Of a stretch of 64,000 nucleotides of DNA, positions 54,085-63,122 are shown one piece after another (the first letter of the stretch is position 1; each line of letters opens with the position of its first letter). Origin of the DNA: Spirochaetia bacterium (GTDB lineage Bacteria > Spirochaetota > Spirochaetia > CADAEX01); contig JAGCPA010000092.1 of the NCBI GenBank assembly GCA_017642445.1, positions 26,372 through 90,371 on the forward strand, in the 5' to 3' direction. The translations under genes and the position numbers were made by a program. The notes beneath the pieces are model-generated. The model made no database searches. It was not told the origin of the DNA and saw only the letters and a program-made list of their open reading frames with translations.

Positions 54085-54792
54085 TCAGCTGTTGTGCTGC
54101 CTGAAGTCTTCGGCCACCAGTCCGTCCTTAAGGCGGATCACATGGTCTGCGATAGAGAAGATATTGTGGTCATGGGTGGAGAAGATGAAGGTGGTCTTGA
54201 GCTCTTTGTTGATTTTCTTCATAAGGGCTATGATGTCTTCGCCTGTCTTTGAGTCCAAGTTTGCAGTAGGCTCGTCTGCCAGAACCACCTTCGGCTTGGT
54301 CGCAAGGGCCCGCGCTATAGCCACGCGCTGCCGCTGACCGCCAGAGAGCTCTGCCGGCTTGTGGGTTTTCCACCGGGTAAGCCCAACAGCCTCTATAAGG
54401 GATTCGATATATTCCTTGTGCTCCTGCTTCTCCTGGGCGGTGAACTTGCTGTGTCCTATAAGGAATGGGAATTCGATGTTCTCGTATACATTGAGCACCG
54501 GCAGCAGGTTGAAGGACTGGAAGATAAAGCCTATGACATCGTGGCGCAGCTCTGTGATCTCCCGGTCCGAGAGGCCAGAGGTCTCCTGGCCGTTTATGAT
54601 CACCTTTCCCTGTGTGGGGACATCGATGCAGCCTATCATGTTCAGGATTGTCGATTTGCCCGATCCCGAGGGGCCTATTATGGAGACAAAGTCCCCTTCG
54701 TCGATGCTGAAGGAGACCCCTTTTATGGCGGGTACCAGTGTCTTTCCAAGGTGATACGACTTTCTTACATTCTCCAGCTTTATAATAGACAT
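54085..54792 (-). CDS. LolD/MacB-type ABC transporter ATPase
   Basis: A 235-residue ABC ATPase on the minus strand. Walker A GPSGSGKST spans residues 40-48, the signature is LSGGQRQRVAIARAL, Walker B VVLADEPTANLD and the H-loop FSTHD. IGFIFQSFNLLP and the general shape fit LolD/MacB. It is the natural motor for the FtsX-type permeases at 49358-52107, although it is transcribed toward them from its own promoter. I use ATG 54792, since the 17-residue extension from 54843 runs through the promoter region. Its stop is two bases from that of the outer-membrane protein gene. Confidence 0.9.
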   Translation of the reverse strand: MSIIKLENVRKSYHLGKTLVPAIKGVSFSIDEGDFVSIIGPSGSGKSTILNMIGCIDVPTQGKVIINGQETSGLSDREITELRHDVIGFIFQSFNLLPVLNVYENIEFPFLIGHSKFTAQEKQEHKEYIESLIEAVGLTRWKTHKPAELSGGQRQRVAIARALATKPKVVLADEPTANLDSKTGEDIIALMKKINKELKTTFIFSTHDHNIFSIADHVIRLKDGLVAEDFRQHNS

Positions 54793-54807
54793 AAAAACCT
54801 GCTTTTC

Positions 54808-54836
54808 TTGTCTATTATAACAATATTTACTATATT
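54808..54836 (+). promoter_or_regulatory. Predicted promoter for the second polysaccharide operon
   Basis: TTGTCT at 54808-54813 and TATATT at 54831-54836 are spaced by 17 bases on the plus strand. Transcription would begin near 54843, leaving a leader of only about ten bases before the TTG at 54853. It lies in a short AT-rich gap between divergent genes in otherwise G+C-rich DNA. Confidence 0.6.
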
Positions 54837-54843
54837 TTAGCAA
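54814..54843 (-). promoter_or_regulatory. Predicted promoter for the LolD-like ATPase gene
   Basis: Read on the minus strand, TTGCTA (54843-54838) and a perfect TATAAT (54819-54814) are separated by 18 bases. Transcription would start around 54807, some 15 bases before ATG 54792, with an AGG as ribosome-binding core. It interleaves with the plus-strand promoter, so the two probably compete. Confidence 0.6.
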
Positions 54844-54852
54844 GGTAAAGAT

Positions 54853-55968
54853 TTGAACAGGAAGAAAGATATAGCATCCTTACTTATTACAGCTCTCTTT
54901 TTCTACCGGATCCTTATGGCATTCCTGGCAAAGTATGTCATAGCAAAGCTTACCATCCTTGCCGACATAGGCACCTTTATGTACGGGCTTCCATATGATG
55001 AGTACGGGCTTCTGCCCATGCTCTATCAGAAGTTCGGCCTTATGATGTTCCTTAAGAAGGATGTCCTGGGGGTTGCCATAATAAGCTCGATCCACTTCAT
55101 CTGCCATTTCGAGATTCTGACTTTCTGTGTCTGCTCCGCCATAGGCTATGTGGGAATAAGAAGGTTCCTCCTTGCCGCGAAAAGCGATTCCAGGTCTTTC
55201 CTGCTCCTTGTCCTTCTCTGCTACCTGCCATCATTCAACATCTGGTCCTCCATAGGGGGAAAGGAATGTCTGGTGGTATTCGGCATGGGAATCCTGTGTG
55301 CCGAGCTTATAAAGCTGTTCAAGAAAGAGCCATTCAAACCCTCCATTCTGTTCTTTGTGGCATTGTGGCTGGTAATGGTGCTCAAGAAGCCATATATACC
55401 GTTCATCCTTGTGACATTCGGCTATGTTGTGTTCCGGCGCTCTGTCGATGTTCCGTACAAATGGGATGTCGCTATACTTGCAGGGCTTATAGCTGCTGTG
55501 GCGGTGGGTATTTACCTTTTCAGGTATCAGCTGGACTCCTATGCCTTCTACGCCCAGGATGTCCCACGGGTCTCTGCCCGCTCCACACGTGGCCATCTGT
55601 TCATAGAGCAGTTTGATTTCTTTAAGAAGATGCCTTATCTTCTCCCATTGGCATTCTGGGGCCCCACCTGGGCGGAGTGCTCCACATCGCTTCTTCATCT
55701 GTTCTCTTTTATGGAAAGTGGTGTTATAATATTGATGGCAGTGATTATGCTGTGGGGATTCCCTGTGGCTCTGGTCCGGAATTTCCGGAAGTACTACCAA
55801 TGGTTCCTGCTGGGGTGTAACTCGGTGTTCCTTCTTCTGTTTGTACAGTATGGACAGGGTATAATAAACCCCGGGGCAGGAATAAGGTACAGGACCAATA
55901 TTTATCTGCCAATTATTGCTTTTGTGTATATTTTTTCCTATCTGAAGGAGAGAAAGGTTGAGGAATAA
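54853..55968 (+). CDS. Polytopic membrane protein, candidate polysaccharide polymerase (Wzy-like)
   Basis: A 371-residue integral membrane protein with about nine hydrophobic segments and an EpsG-like look: an early loop DIGTFMYGLPYDEYG, a SIGGKECLVVFG segment and an arginine-rich outer loop (VPRVSARSTRGH). No membrane-protein family can be named with certainty. As first gene of an operon with an initiating sugar transferase and a Wzx flippase, it is the best Wzy candidate, since nothing else in the operon could polymerise. The start is TTG 54853 behind AAGG at 54842-54845. Confidence 0.5.
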   Translation: MNRKKDIASLLITALFFYRILMAFLAKYVIAKLTILADIGTFMYGLPYDEYGLLPMLYQKFGLMMFLKKDVLGVAIISSIHFICHFEILTFCVCSAIGYVGIRRFLLAAKSDSRSFLLLVLLCYLPSFNIWSSIGGKECLVVFGMGILCAELIKLFKKEPFKPSILFFVALWLVMVLKKPYIPFILVTFGYVVFRRSVDVPYKWDVAILAGLIAAVAVGIYLFRYQLDSYAFYAQDVPRVSARSTRGHLFIEQFDFFKKMPYLLPLAFWGPTWAECSTSLLHLFSFMESGVIILMAVIMLWGFPVALVRNFRKYYQWFLLGCNSVFLLLFVQYGQGIINPGAGIRYRTNIYLPIIAFVYIFSYLKERKVEE

Positions 55969-57202
55969 GATAGACAGCTCCATGATCAAGGCTCTTGTGT
56001 GGATTGTCGCCGGCGCTGTTGTGACGCTGTTCATATGCAATTTCCTTGTCTACTACGATATCCTGTTCTGGAAATACTTCTACCGCAGGACCTTCCTTTT
56101 CCTTACCACTCTGGCTTTCCTTACGGCGGGCACTGCATCGCTCAGGATAAAGCGGTTCTCCTTCCGGGAGCAGCTGAGCATAGCCATCTTTGTCATAACC
56201 ATGGTCATGGCCCTGCTCCTTTCCTTCATAACAATCGGAAGAACATATTATTCAAGAAAATATCTTATCATTTTCTACTTTTTTACAGTTTTCTGGATTG
56301 GGCTGGGGCTTTACCTCTACCGGAATCCGCGTACCCTTTTCTACCTGATCTGCCCTATAGGCCTTGGATTCAAGCTGGCCGAGCATGGGAGCCGCCGGTG
56401 GGAGATGCTGAGGTACCCTGAGCTCCATAAAAAGTGCGATGGCATAATAATCGACTATCATGAGCAGATACCGCCCGAATGGATGCGGTTCATAGCCTAT
56501 GTCAGCCTATCCAACATCCCTATATACCATGCGGCGGCTGTATACGAGAAAGTTACCGGGCGCATATCGCTGCACCATCTTTCAAGCGGTATTGTATCAG
56601 GCTTCAAGGTTCCAAGGATCTATTCGGCTATAAAGCATTTTGTAGAGTGTTGTCTTATCATCCTCTTCTCGCCGGTCATCCTGGTCCTCTCCATTTTTGC
56701 ATTTCTCCTAATCAAGCTGAACTCCAGGGGCTCGGCATTCTTTATCCAGGAGCGGGTGGGCAAGGGTGGCAAGCCGTTCAAGATGTACAAGTTCAGGACT
56801 ATGATAACAGAGTCCGAGGCAAAGGGGGCCAAGTTCACCTCCTCCAACGACAGCCGGATTATACCGATGGGGCGTTTCCTCCGCAAATTCCGTATCGATG
56901 AGCTGCCTCAGCTTATAAATGTCCTCAAGGGAGAGATGAGCATAATAGGTCCGCGCCCAGAGCAGGTCAGCTTTGCAAGGGAATTTGAGAAGGAGATTCC
57001 TTTCTATGCTTACCGCCATATGGCTCCTCCGGGAATAACAGGGTGGGCCCAGGTGGTACAGGGCTATGCCGCTGGAACTAAAGAGACCGAGAAGAAACTT
57101 TCCTACGATCTGTATTACATCAAATATATGGGTTTCTGGCTGGATGCCCTGATTACAGTCAAGACACTTAGGACTATTCTGACCGGCTTCGGTTCGAAAT
57201 AG
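55958..57202 (+). CDS. Initiating polyprenyl-phosphate sugar-1-phosphate transferase
   Basis: A 414-residue protein. The first ~120 residues hold three or four membrane helices, then a short soluble linker. The last ~200 residues form the PglC/WcaJ-type catalytic domain: SRGSAFFIQERVGKGGKPFKMYKFRTM, containing FIQERVG and YKFRTM, then RIDELPQLINVLKGEMSIIGPRPE. It starts glycan assembly by moving a sugar phosphate from an NDP-sugar to undecaprenyl phosphate at the inner leaflet. The TTG start overlaps the upstream gene by 11 bases. Confidence 0.92.
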   Translation: MRNKIDSSMIKALVWIVAGAVVTLFICNFLVYYDILFWKYFYRRTFLFLTTLAFLTAGTASLRIKRFSFREQLSIAIFVITMVMALLLSFITIGRTYYSRKYLIIFYFFTVFWIGLGLYLYRNPRTLFYLICPIGLGFKLAEHGSRRWEMLRYPELHKKCDGIIIDYHEQIPPEWMRFIAYVSLSNIPIYHAAAVYEKVTGRISLHHLSSGIVSGFKVPRIYSAIKHFVECCLIILFSPVILVLSIFAFLLIKLNSRGSAFFIQERVGKGGKPFKMYKFRTMITESEAKGAKFTSSNDSRIIPMGRFLRKFRIDELPQLINVLKGEMSIIGPRPEQVSFAREFEKEIPFYAYRHMAPPGITGWAQVVQGYAAGTKETEKKLSYDLYYIKYMGFWLDALITVKTLRTILTGFGSK

Positions 57203-57210
57203 GAGAAAAA

Positions 57211-58515
57211 ATGAAGATATCTGTCATTGGAACAGGATATGTGGGACTGGTCTCCGGCGCCTGCTTTGCAGAGTTCGGCTGGAACGTCACCTGTATAGAT
57301 AAGAGCTCAGAGCGGATTGAATCCCTTAAGCAGGGGATTATTCCTATCTACGAGCCTGGTCTTGATGATCTGGTTCTTAGCAATGTCAGGGCCGGACGTC
57401 TTTCCTTTTCCCTGGACTATGCACCTGCAGTTGAGGATTCCGATGCTGTGTTCATAGCTGTTGGAACCCCTTCCCGCAGAGGCGACGGCCATGCCGACCT
57501 GACCTATGTCTATGCCGCTGCCGAGGAGATAGCTTCTCATCTGGCAGGCTATACTGTGGTTGTCGATAAAAGCACTGTTCCTGTGGGTACAGCCCGGAAA
57601 GTGGCCGAGATTATCCGCAAGGCCAACCCGAATGCCGATTTTGATGTTGCCTCTAACCCGGAGTTCCTTCGGGAGGGCTCTGCCATAGGCGACTTTATGC
57701 GGCCCGACCGAGTGGTGATCGGGGCAGAGAGCGAGAGGGCAAAGGCTGTGCTCAAAGAGCTGTACCGTCCGCTTTATCAGATTGAGACTCCGATGGTTTT
57801 CACCACCCTGGAGACTGCCGAGCTGATCAAATATGCAAGCAACGCTTTCCTGGCTGCCAAGATATCTTTTATCAACGAGATTTCTGCCCTGTGCGAGAAG
57901 ACTGGTGCTGACATAAAGGCGATATCAAAGGGAATGGGGCTTGATAAGCGCATAGGATCCAAGTTCCTTCAGGCAGGGCCTGGCTATGGCGGATCCTGTT
58001 TCCCCAAGGATGTGTCGGCTTTAATCCGCATTTTCCACGATAACAATCTTGAGCCTCATATTCTTGAGGCTGTCACCGAGGTAAACCTTAACCAGAAGAT
58101 GAGGCTTGCTTATCGGGTCATAAATTTATTAGGTCAAGACTTGACCCAAAAAACTATAGCAGTATTGGGACTTACCTTCAAGCCCGAGACCGATGATATG
58201 CGGGAAGCTCCTTCCCTGGTCATTGTGCCTGAGCTTATAAAAGCGGGTGCTCATATCAAGGCCTGCGATCCACAGGGGGTAAGGGAGGCTAAGAAGCTGC
58301 TTCCTGAATCTGTGGAATATCTGGACAGCCCATATGATGCAGTCAAGGATGCCGATGCTGTGATTATCCTGACCGAGTGGAACCAGTTCCGCGGTCTGGA
58401 TCTGGAGCTTATCAAAAAGCAGATGAATGGCACCCTTTTTGCCGATTTCAGGAATATCTATGACCGCAGCCTGGTCGAGAAGGCTGGTTTTACTTATATC
58501 GCGGTAGGGCGGTAA
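57211..58515 (+). CDS. ugd: UDP-glucose 6-dehydrogenase
   Basis: A 434-residue enzyme oxidising UDP-glucose to UDP-glucuronate. GTGYVGLVSGACFAEFG is the NAD site, the catalytic cysteine is Cys263 in YGGSCFPKD, and IAVLGLTFKPETDD marks the C-terminal UDP-binding domain. It suggests that the second glycan contains a uronic acid or a sugar derived from one. It lies eight bases after the sugar transferase and directly before the cytidylyltransferase. Confidence 0.96.
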   Translation: MKISVIGTGYVGLVSGACFAEFGWNVTCIDKSSERIESLKQGIIPIYEPGLDDLVLSNVRAGRLSFSLDYAPAVEDSDAVFIAVGTPSRRGDGHADLTYVYAAAEEIASHLAGYTVVVDKSTVPVGTARKVAEIIRKANPNADFDVASNPEFLREGSAIGDFMRPDRVVIGAESERAKAVLKELYRPLYQIETPMVFTTLETAELIKYASNAFLAAKISFINEISALCEKTGADIKAISKGMGLDKRIGSKFLQAGPGYGGSCFPKDVSALIRIFHDNNLEPHILEAVTEVNLNQKMRLAYRVINLLGQDLTQKTIAVLGLTFKPETDDMREAPSLVIVPELIKAGAHIKACDPQGVREAKKLLPESVEYLDSPYDAVKDADAVIILTEWNQFRGLDLELIKKQMNGTLFADFRNIYDRSLVEKAGFTYIAVGR

Positions 58516-58530
58516 GTGCAGGAAGGCAGG

Positions 58531-58974
58531 ATGAAATACGACAGATGTGTTGTAAACGGCGTTTTTGACCTTTTCCATATCGGGCATGTGCGGCTTCTTA
58601 AAAGAGCTAAGGAGATGTTCAAGGAGGTTGTGGTTGCCATCGACTCCGACGAACTGGTCATGAAGGAGAAGCGCAAGCCTATCTTCTCCCAGGAGGAGAG
58701 GCTTGAGATCATCAAGGCCTGCCGCTATGTGGACGATGCCCTTATTGTGGACCGGAGCTGGGGTCCCCATGCCTATGAGGAGGCTGCTGTAAACGACTTT
58801 ATGGATAAATATAAGATAGATGCTGCATTTGTAGCGGCCGATGATAATGAGTATGTAAAATACTGGTTCGGCCACCTCTATAAACAGGGCCGGGTGGTAG
58901 TTGTGCCGCGTACTCAGGGTATCTCCACCACCCAGGTCATAAAGATTGTAAACGGAGATGTAGTCAATCCGTAA
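58531..58974 (+). CDS. TagD-like glycerol-3-phosphate-type cytidylyltransferase
   Basis: A 147-residue cytidylyltransferase. FDLFHIGHVRLL holds the HxGH signature (His16, His19), and RTQGISTTQVI near residue 127 matches the RTxGISTT motif of TagD. It would make CDP-glycerol or a close analogue, the donor for the TagF-like gene downstream. I prefer ATG 58531, with a GGAAGG ribosome-binding site, over the GTG at 58516. Product identity is inferred from family. Confidence 0.88.
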   Translation: MKYDRCVVNGVFDLFHIGHVRLLKRAKEMFKEVVVAIDSDELVMKEKRKPIFSQEERLEIIKACRYVDDALIVDRSWGPHAYEEAAVNDFMDKYKIDAAFVAADDNEYVKYWFGHLYKQGRVVVVPRTQGISTTQVIKIVNGDVVNP

Positions 58975-58977
58975 GTG

Positions 58978-61902
58978 ATGAAACTTATATATTTCCTCAT
59001 CATAAAGCCGATAGAGACAGTGCTCGGCTTCCTGTTCAGCACATACGTGAGCCTGACCGGGAGCTACGGCCTCTCCATCATACTCCTCTCCCTGAGCGTC
59101 ACCATAATCATGTTCCCCCTGTTCTACATCGCCGAGGTGTGGAAGCGGAAGGAGCAGGAGGTGGAGAAGAGGATGAAGAGGCGCCTGGCCTACATCAAAA
59201 AGTACTACACCGGGCAGAAGCGATACTGCATGATAAAGGCGACCCATAGGCTTGAGGGGTATACAGCGGCCAGCTCCTTCCGGACATCATTCGGCCTGCT
59301 TATCCAGATACCGTTCTTCTTCGCCGCATATCATCTTTTGAGCCACTATGAGCCATACAGGGGTGTCAGCTGGCTGTTCATAAAGGACTTTGCTGTTCCG
59401 GACGGGCTTCTGTGGGGGCTCAACCTGCTCCCTATAGCCATGACTGTGATAAACATAGTCTCCTCCAGCATCTACATGAGGGGGAGCAGGGCAAAGGACA
59501 TAGTTGAGCTTTATATAATGGCGGGAGTGTTCCTGCTTCTGCTCTATGCGAGCCCTGCGGCGCTGGTCCTCTACTGGACCATGAACAACGTGTTCTCGGT
59601 AGGTAAGAGCCTTATCTTCCTAAGGCTGTTTCCCCACGAGAAGTATGTGCCCGACCCAGAGGACAGGACATTCAGGGACTATGTGCAGGGCTTCAAGGAG
59701 GCGGTCAAGCCTTGCCTGACACCGGCGTTCTGCCTGTTTGCCTGTGTTGCAGTGCTTTTCACCTTCCAGTGCTGGCAGATCACCTTTAATAAAGAGAGCT
59801 TCGAGAAGCTGTTCCTGGTTACCTCCGGGATTGCTTTTGTGGCAGTTGCTGCCGCTTTTATAGTGTGGCTCCGCCGGTTCAAGACTGGCAGGAAACAGGG
59901 GCAGGCAAGCTCCTGGCGCTTCTTGCTGCAGCTTCTGTTCTTCGGAGCCTGTTATCTGGGTTTTGCAGCCTTCGGATTCTATGGCAAGATGACCCATGCC
60001 GAAGGAGGACTGCTCCGGAAGCTGGTGCTCTTTTCCACCATATTTGCCGATGTTCTGCTTTATGTTTCTGCCTGCTGTCTGGTAAACTATTGTACAAAAC
60101 GCCAGGTTAAGCCTGGAGTTGTCTCCAAACCTGCCGAGCTTTTAACCCTTTATCGGTGGGCAACTGCTTTCCTGGTGCTTTTTGTGACTGTTATCTCACC
60201 GGTTCTGGTCTTCTTGTCATCTCCGGCCGAGACCGGGATTTCCTTAGGTTATTTGCTTTTATCCAACATACCGGTTGCAGCTGTGCTGCTGGTTGTTTCT
60301 TTTATTGTATGGAAGCTGGTACGGAACAGGCAGAGCCTGGTGCTGGTCTCGGTGGCAGCCGTGCTTATCCTGGTTCTGTATCAGTACATTCTGCCTAACA
60401 ACTTCGGCGAACTGGACAAGACTATACTGGGAAAAGCAGATCAGCTTAAGAAGATTCCGGTATTATTTTATTGCCTTGATGTGCTTATTCTCTGTGCCTC
60501 TGGTATTGCAGCCGGCGTTTTGGTGCGGAAATATCCCGCCCAGTGCAGAACCTGCATAGCAGTTGTTTTGATCTGCCTCTGCGGCTTTGCCGGGGCAAAG
60601 AGCATAAAGTATGCATTATCAGATAAGCCGGTTGCTGTTGCAGAAGGTGACAGTGCAGAGCTCCCGCGCGACAACGGTCTGATCAACGGATATTCCAAGA
60701 CAGGAAAGAATGTGGTCCTTGTGGTCGCCGATATGTTCTCGGGCGGCTATATGGAGCGCATTTTCAAGGAATGCCCTGAATACCGGGAAAAGCTCTCAGG
60801 CTTCACCTGGTACCCTAATATGCTGGCAGCTGCCACCGAGACAGCAACCTCCATGCCTTCCATATTTGCCGGCGAGGAGTATCTGCCTCTGGCTATGAAC
60901 AGCATGAGCGGCACTGGGGACGAGAAGGTGAACAGAGCAGCCTCAACCCTGTTCAGGCAGGCCGAGAAGCAGGGCTATAAAGTTTCGGTTGTAAACGGAA
61001 GTTCTTCTTATCTTGCCGGCGCTACGCTGGACGGAACCGCCAATTCCGAGCTTAAGCCCTACGAGCTGTATTGGGAGAAGGTGCGGAACATCAAGTCTGA
61101 TTCTGAGCGGAAGGTGAACCAGCCCCACCTTTTTGCCATGCTCACCATCTTCCAGGGGGCCCCTTACTTCCTCAAGCCTGTGATCTATAACGACGGGGGC
61201 TGGCTGATATTCTCCAAGGTTGCCCTCTTCTGGTATGTCCGCACCCATGTATTCTCCGAGTACTCCTTCCTGGACCTGCTGCCTGAGATCTCAAACACCA
61301 AGGCGGAAGGAAACACATTCAAGTATTTCCACTCTTGTTTTACCCATATCCCCTATGGAGTGGGGGAGGACGGAAACCTGGTGGACTTCAACAGCCAGTA
61401 TCCGGACCAGGAGCACAAGAGCTTTATTTTCGGGGACAGCGCCTACTACAGTGCCAAGAAGTTCATAGCGCTCATGGTTGCTTATACCGGCTGGCTCAAG
61501 GCAAACGGTTTGTACGACAACACAACTATAATAATCGTATCTGACCACGGAAACGACTATTCTGCCAATAACCCGCTGGCTCCGGATGGGATAGAATCGG
61601 TACTCCCAAGGGATACATTCAACAGACTTAATTCTCTGTTCCTGGTCAAGCCTGCAGGTGCATCGGGTGCTGTCCATGTGGACAACACTTTTGCAAGCAA
61701 CGGCGATATCCACGCCACCCTGCAGAAAGCCATAGGACTTGAGCCTGCATATTCTGGCAGCAATGTGCATGTTGGGGTAAGCCCAAGAGCTGATTTTACC
61801 AGCTCCAGAGCCAATTTCCGTACAGACGGAACTGCCAGGTATACAATTTATCGGGTCACTGACCCAATAACTGACCCAAAAAGCTGGAGCGTAACCAGAT
61901 GA
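58978..61902 (+). CDS. YidC-like domain fused to alkaline-phosphatase/sulfatase-fold transferase, copy 2
   Basis: A 974-residue paralogue of the gene at 44716. The first 48 residues align without gaps; the YidC groove arginine is Thr42 here, in YGLSIILLSLSVTIIMFPL. The YidC-like part ends with PAALVLYWTMNNVFS. A longer block of about nine further membrane helices follows to ~540. The catalytic domain has VVADMFSG (Asp585), TETATSMPSIF with Thr622 five residues before Pro627 as in EptA/MCR phosphoethanolamine transferases, FTHIPY and SDHGND (Asp856, His857). A GTG at 58975 is an alternative start. I infer a surface phospho-group transferase working with the TagF-like protein encoded next. Confidence 0.75.
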   Translation: MKLIYFLIIKPIETVLGFLFSTYVSLTGSYGLSIILLSLSVTIIMFPLFYIAEVWKRKEQEVEKRMKRRLAYIKKYYTGQKRYCMIKATHRLEGYTAASSFRTSFGLLIQIPFFFAAYHLLSHYEPYRGVSWLFIKDFAVPDGLLWGLNLLPIAMTVINIVSSSIYMRGSRAKDIVELYIMAGVFLLLLYASPAALVLYWTMNNVFSVGKSLIFLRLFPHEKYVPDPEDRTFRDYVQGFKEAVKPCLTPAFCLFACVAVLFTFQCWQITFNKESFEKLFLVTSGIAFVAVAAAFIVWLRRFKTGRKQGQASSWRFLLQLLFFGACYLGFAAFGFYGKMTHAEGGLLRKLVLFSTIFADVLLYVSACCLVNYCTKRQVKPGVVSKPAELLTLYRWATAFLVLFVTVISPVLVFLSSPAETGISLGYLLLSNIPVAAVLLVVSFIVWKLVRNRQSLVLVSVAAVLILVLYQYILPNNFGELDKTILGKADQLKKIPVLFYCLDVLILCASGIAAGVLVRKYPAQCRTCIAVVLICLCGFAGAKSIKYALSDKPVAVAEGDSAELPRDNGLINGYSKTGKNVVLVVADMFSGGYMERIFKECPEYREKLSGFTWYPNMLAAATETATSMPSIFAGEEYLPLAMNSMSGTGDEKVNRAASTLFRQAEKQGYKVSVVNGSSSYLAGATLDGTANSELKPYELYWEKVRNIKSDSERKVNQPHLFAMLTIFQGAPYFLKPVIYNDGGWLIFSKVALFWYVRTHVFSEYSFLDLLPEISNTKAEGNTFKYFHSCFTHIPYGVGEDGNLVDFNSQYPDQEHKSFIFGDSAYYSAKKFIALMVAYTGWLKANGLYDNTTIIIVSDHGNDYSANNPLAPDGIESVLPRDTFNRLNSLFLVKPAGASGAVHVDNTFASNGDIHATLQKAIGLEPAYSGSNVHVGVSPRADFTSSRANFRTDGTARYTIYRVTDPITDPKSWSVTR

Positions 61903-63122
61903 TGCCGGTTTTATATCTTGACCCAGGTACAGGAAGCCTCCTGCTTTATGCCATAGTCGGCATAACAACTACTGTGCTCTTTGCACTCCGTGGATTCTGG
62001 TATTCACTGCGCAGCAAGCTTTTCCTGGGCAAGAAGGGCTCTGTGAAAGAGCTGCCCGACCTGGTGTTCCAGTCCGAGGGGGGCAAGTACTGGCAGGTGT
62101 TCCAGCCTGTCCTCAAGGCTCTGGATAAGTATGATGTCAAATATGGTTTTGTCACCCCCGACAAGAATGATCCTGTATTTACTTCTGGCCTTAAGAATGT
62201 TGTGGCCATAAACCCCGGCAAGGAGCTTATGACCCTTTCCTATATGAACAGGATAAAGGCCAGGGTCGTGGTCTCAACCACACCTCAGCTGGATGTATAT
62301 ATGCTCAAGAGGTCAAAGCATGTGGGCAGGTATGTACACCTGTTCCATGCCCCTGCCGACATAGGTATGTACGAGATGTATGCCTTTGACAACTACGACA
62401 CACTGCTGTGCACCGGAGCCTACCAGAAGGATGCGATCCGCAGCATAGAGAAGAATAGGCACGAGAAAACAAAGGAGCTGCTGGACACCGGCTGCACCTA
62501 CTATGACTATATGCTGGAGGAGCTGAAGAAGCTGCCCCAGAAGCCTGATGATGGCCTTACAGTGCTGTATGCACCCGCCTGGGGCGAGCGGAGCTCGGTG
62601 GTAAAATATGGCACAGCAGTTATTGACAAGCTGGTGGAAGCTGGTATCCGGGTCATCTTCCGGCCGCACCCCCAGATGTATGTGTCGGATAAAGAGACAA
62701 TTGAGGCAGTGGAAGCTAAGATAAAGGGAAACAGCCTCATAGAGCTGGACCGTAACCGCACCGCCGCCGCCAGCATGGCAAGGAGCCATGCTATGGTCAC
62801 CGATATATCCGGCGTTATCTTCGACTACGCATTCCTCTTCGAGAGGCCTATCTTCTTGGTTAACGCCGAATATAACCTCGGTGGCTACGATGTCATAGAC
62901 ATCGACGGCGGCCGGGTATGGGATTTGGATAAGAGCCGGGAGATAACCCACATAATAAAGCCGGAGGAGATTGAGACTCTGGCTTCAATTGTTAAATCAG
63001 AGATTGGAAACGCCGATGCTTACCGGGACAAGATCCGGAAGATAAAGGATGAGGAGATATATAACTTCGGCCATGCCGGAGAGGCTGCCGCAAAGCAGCT
63101 GGTGGAGATGCTGAGAAGTTGA
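61899..63122 (+). CDS. TagF-like phosphotransferase with YLDPGTGS N-terminus, copy 2
   Basis: A 407-residue paralogue of the gene at 47262. The N-terminus reads VLYLDPGTGSLLLYAIVG with one hydrophobic segment. Catalytic-domain motifs are TTPQLDVYMLKRSK, HLFHAPADIGMYE, YAPAWGERS, IFRPHPQM and TDISGVIFDYAF. It would use the CDP-alditol made by the TagD-like enzyme two genes upstream. The ATG overlaps the fusion-gene stop (ATGATG). Conservation of both the pair and its order in two places argues for a joint function. Confidence 0.82.
   Translation: MMPVLYLDPGTGSLLLYAIVGITTTVLFALRGFWYSLRSKLFLGKKGSVKELPDLVFQSEGGKYWQVFQPVLKALDKYDVKYGFVTPDKNDPVFTSGLKNVVAINPGKELMTLSYMNRIKARVVVSTTPQLDVYMLKRSKHVGRYVHLFHAPADIGMYEMYAFDNYDTLLCTGAYQKDAIRSIEKNRHEKTKELLDTGCTYYDYMLEELKKLPQKPDDGLTVLYAPAWGERSSVVKYGTAVIDKLVEAGIRVIFRPHPQMYVSDKETIEAVEAKIKGNSLIELDRNRTAAASMARSHAMVTDISGVIFDYAFLFERPIFLVNAEYNLGGYDVIDIDGGRVWDLDKSREITHIIKPEEIETLASIVKSEIGNADAYRDKIRKIKDEEIYNFGHAGEAAAKQLVEMLRS

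Noticed and set aside
58112..58151. GGGTCA...TGACCC inverted repeat in ugd, with a similar one at 61853-61877
   Set aside because: The two share short identical flanks, but both encoded proteins align normally with relatives through the region, so nothing is inserted. Shared Tyr-Arg-Val codons explain part of the identity.
58498..58515. GGTAGGGCGGTAAG resembling an ops/JUMPstart element
   Set aside because: It lies at the 3' end of ugd inside an operon, not in an operon leader, and does not match the full element.
58129..59247. Long minus-strand open frame (372 codons) opposite ugd and the cytidylyltransferase
   Set aside because: It is a shadow of well-supported plus-strand genes and has no recognisable motif; similar shadows at 42600-43619 and 50812-51909 were left out for the same reason.
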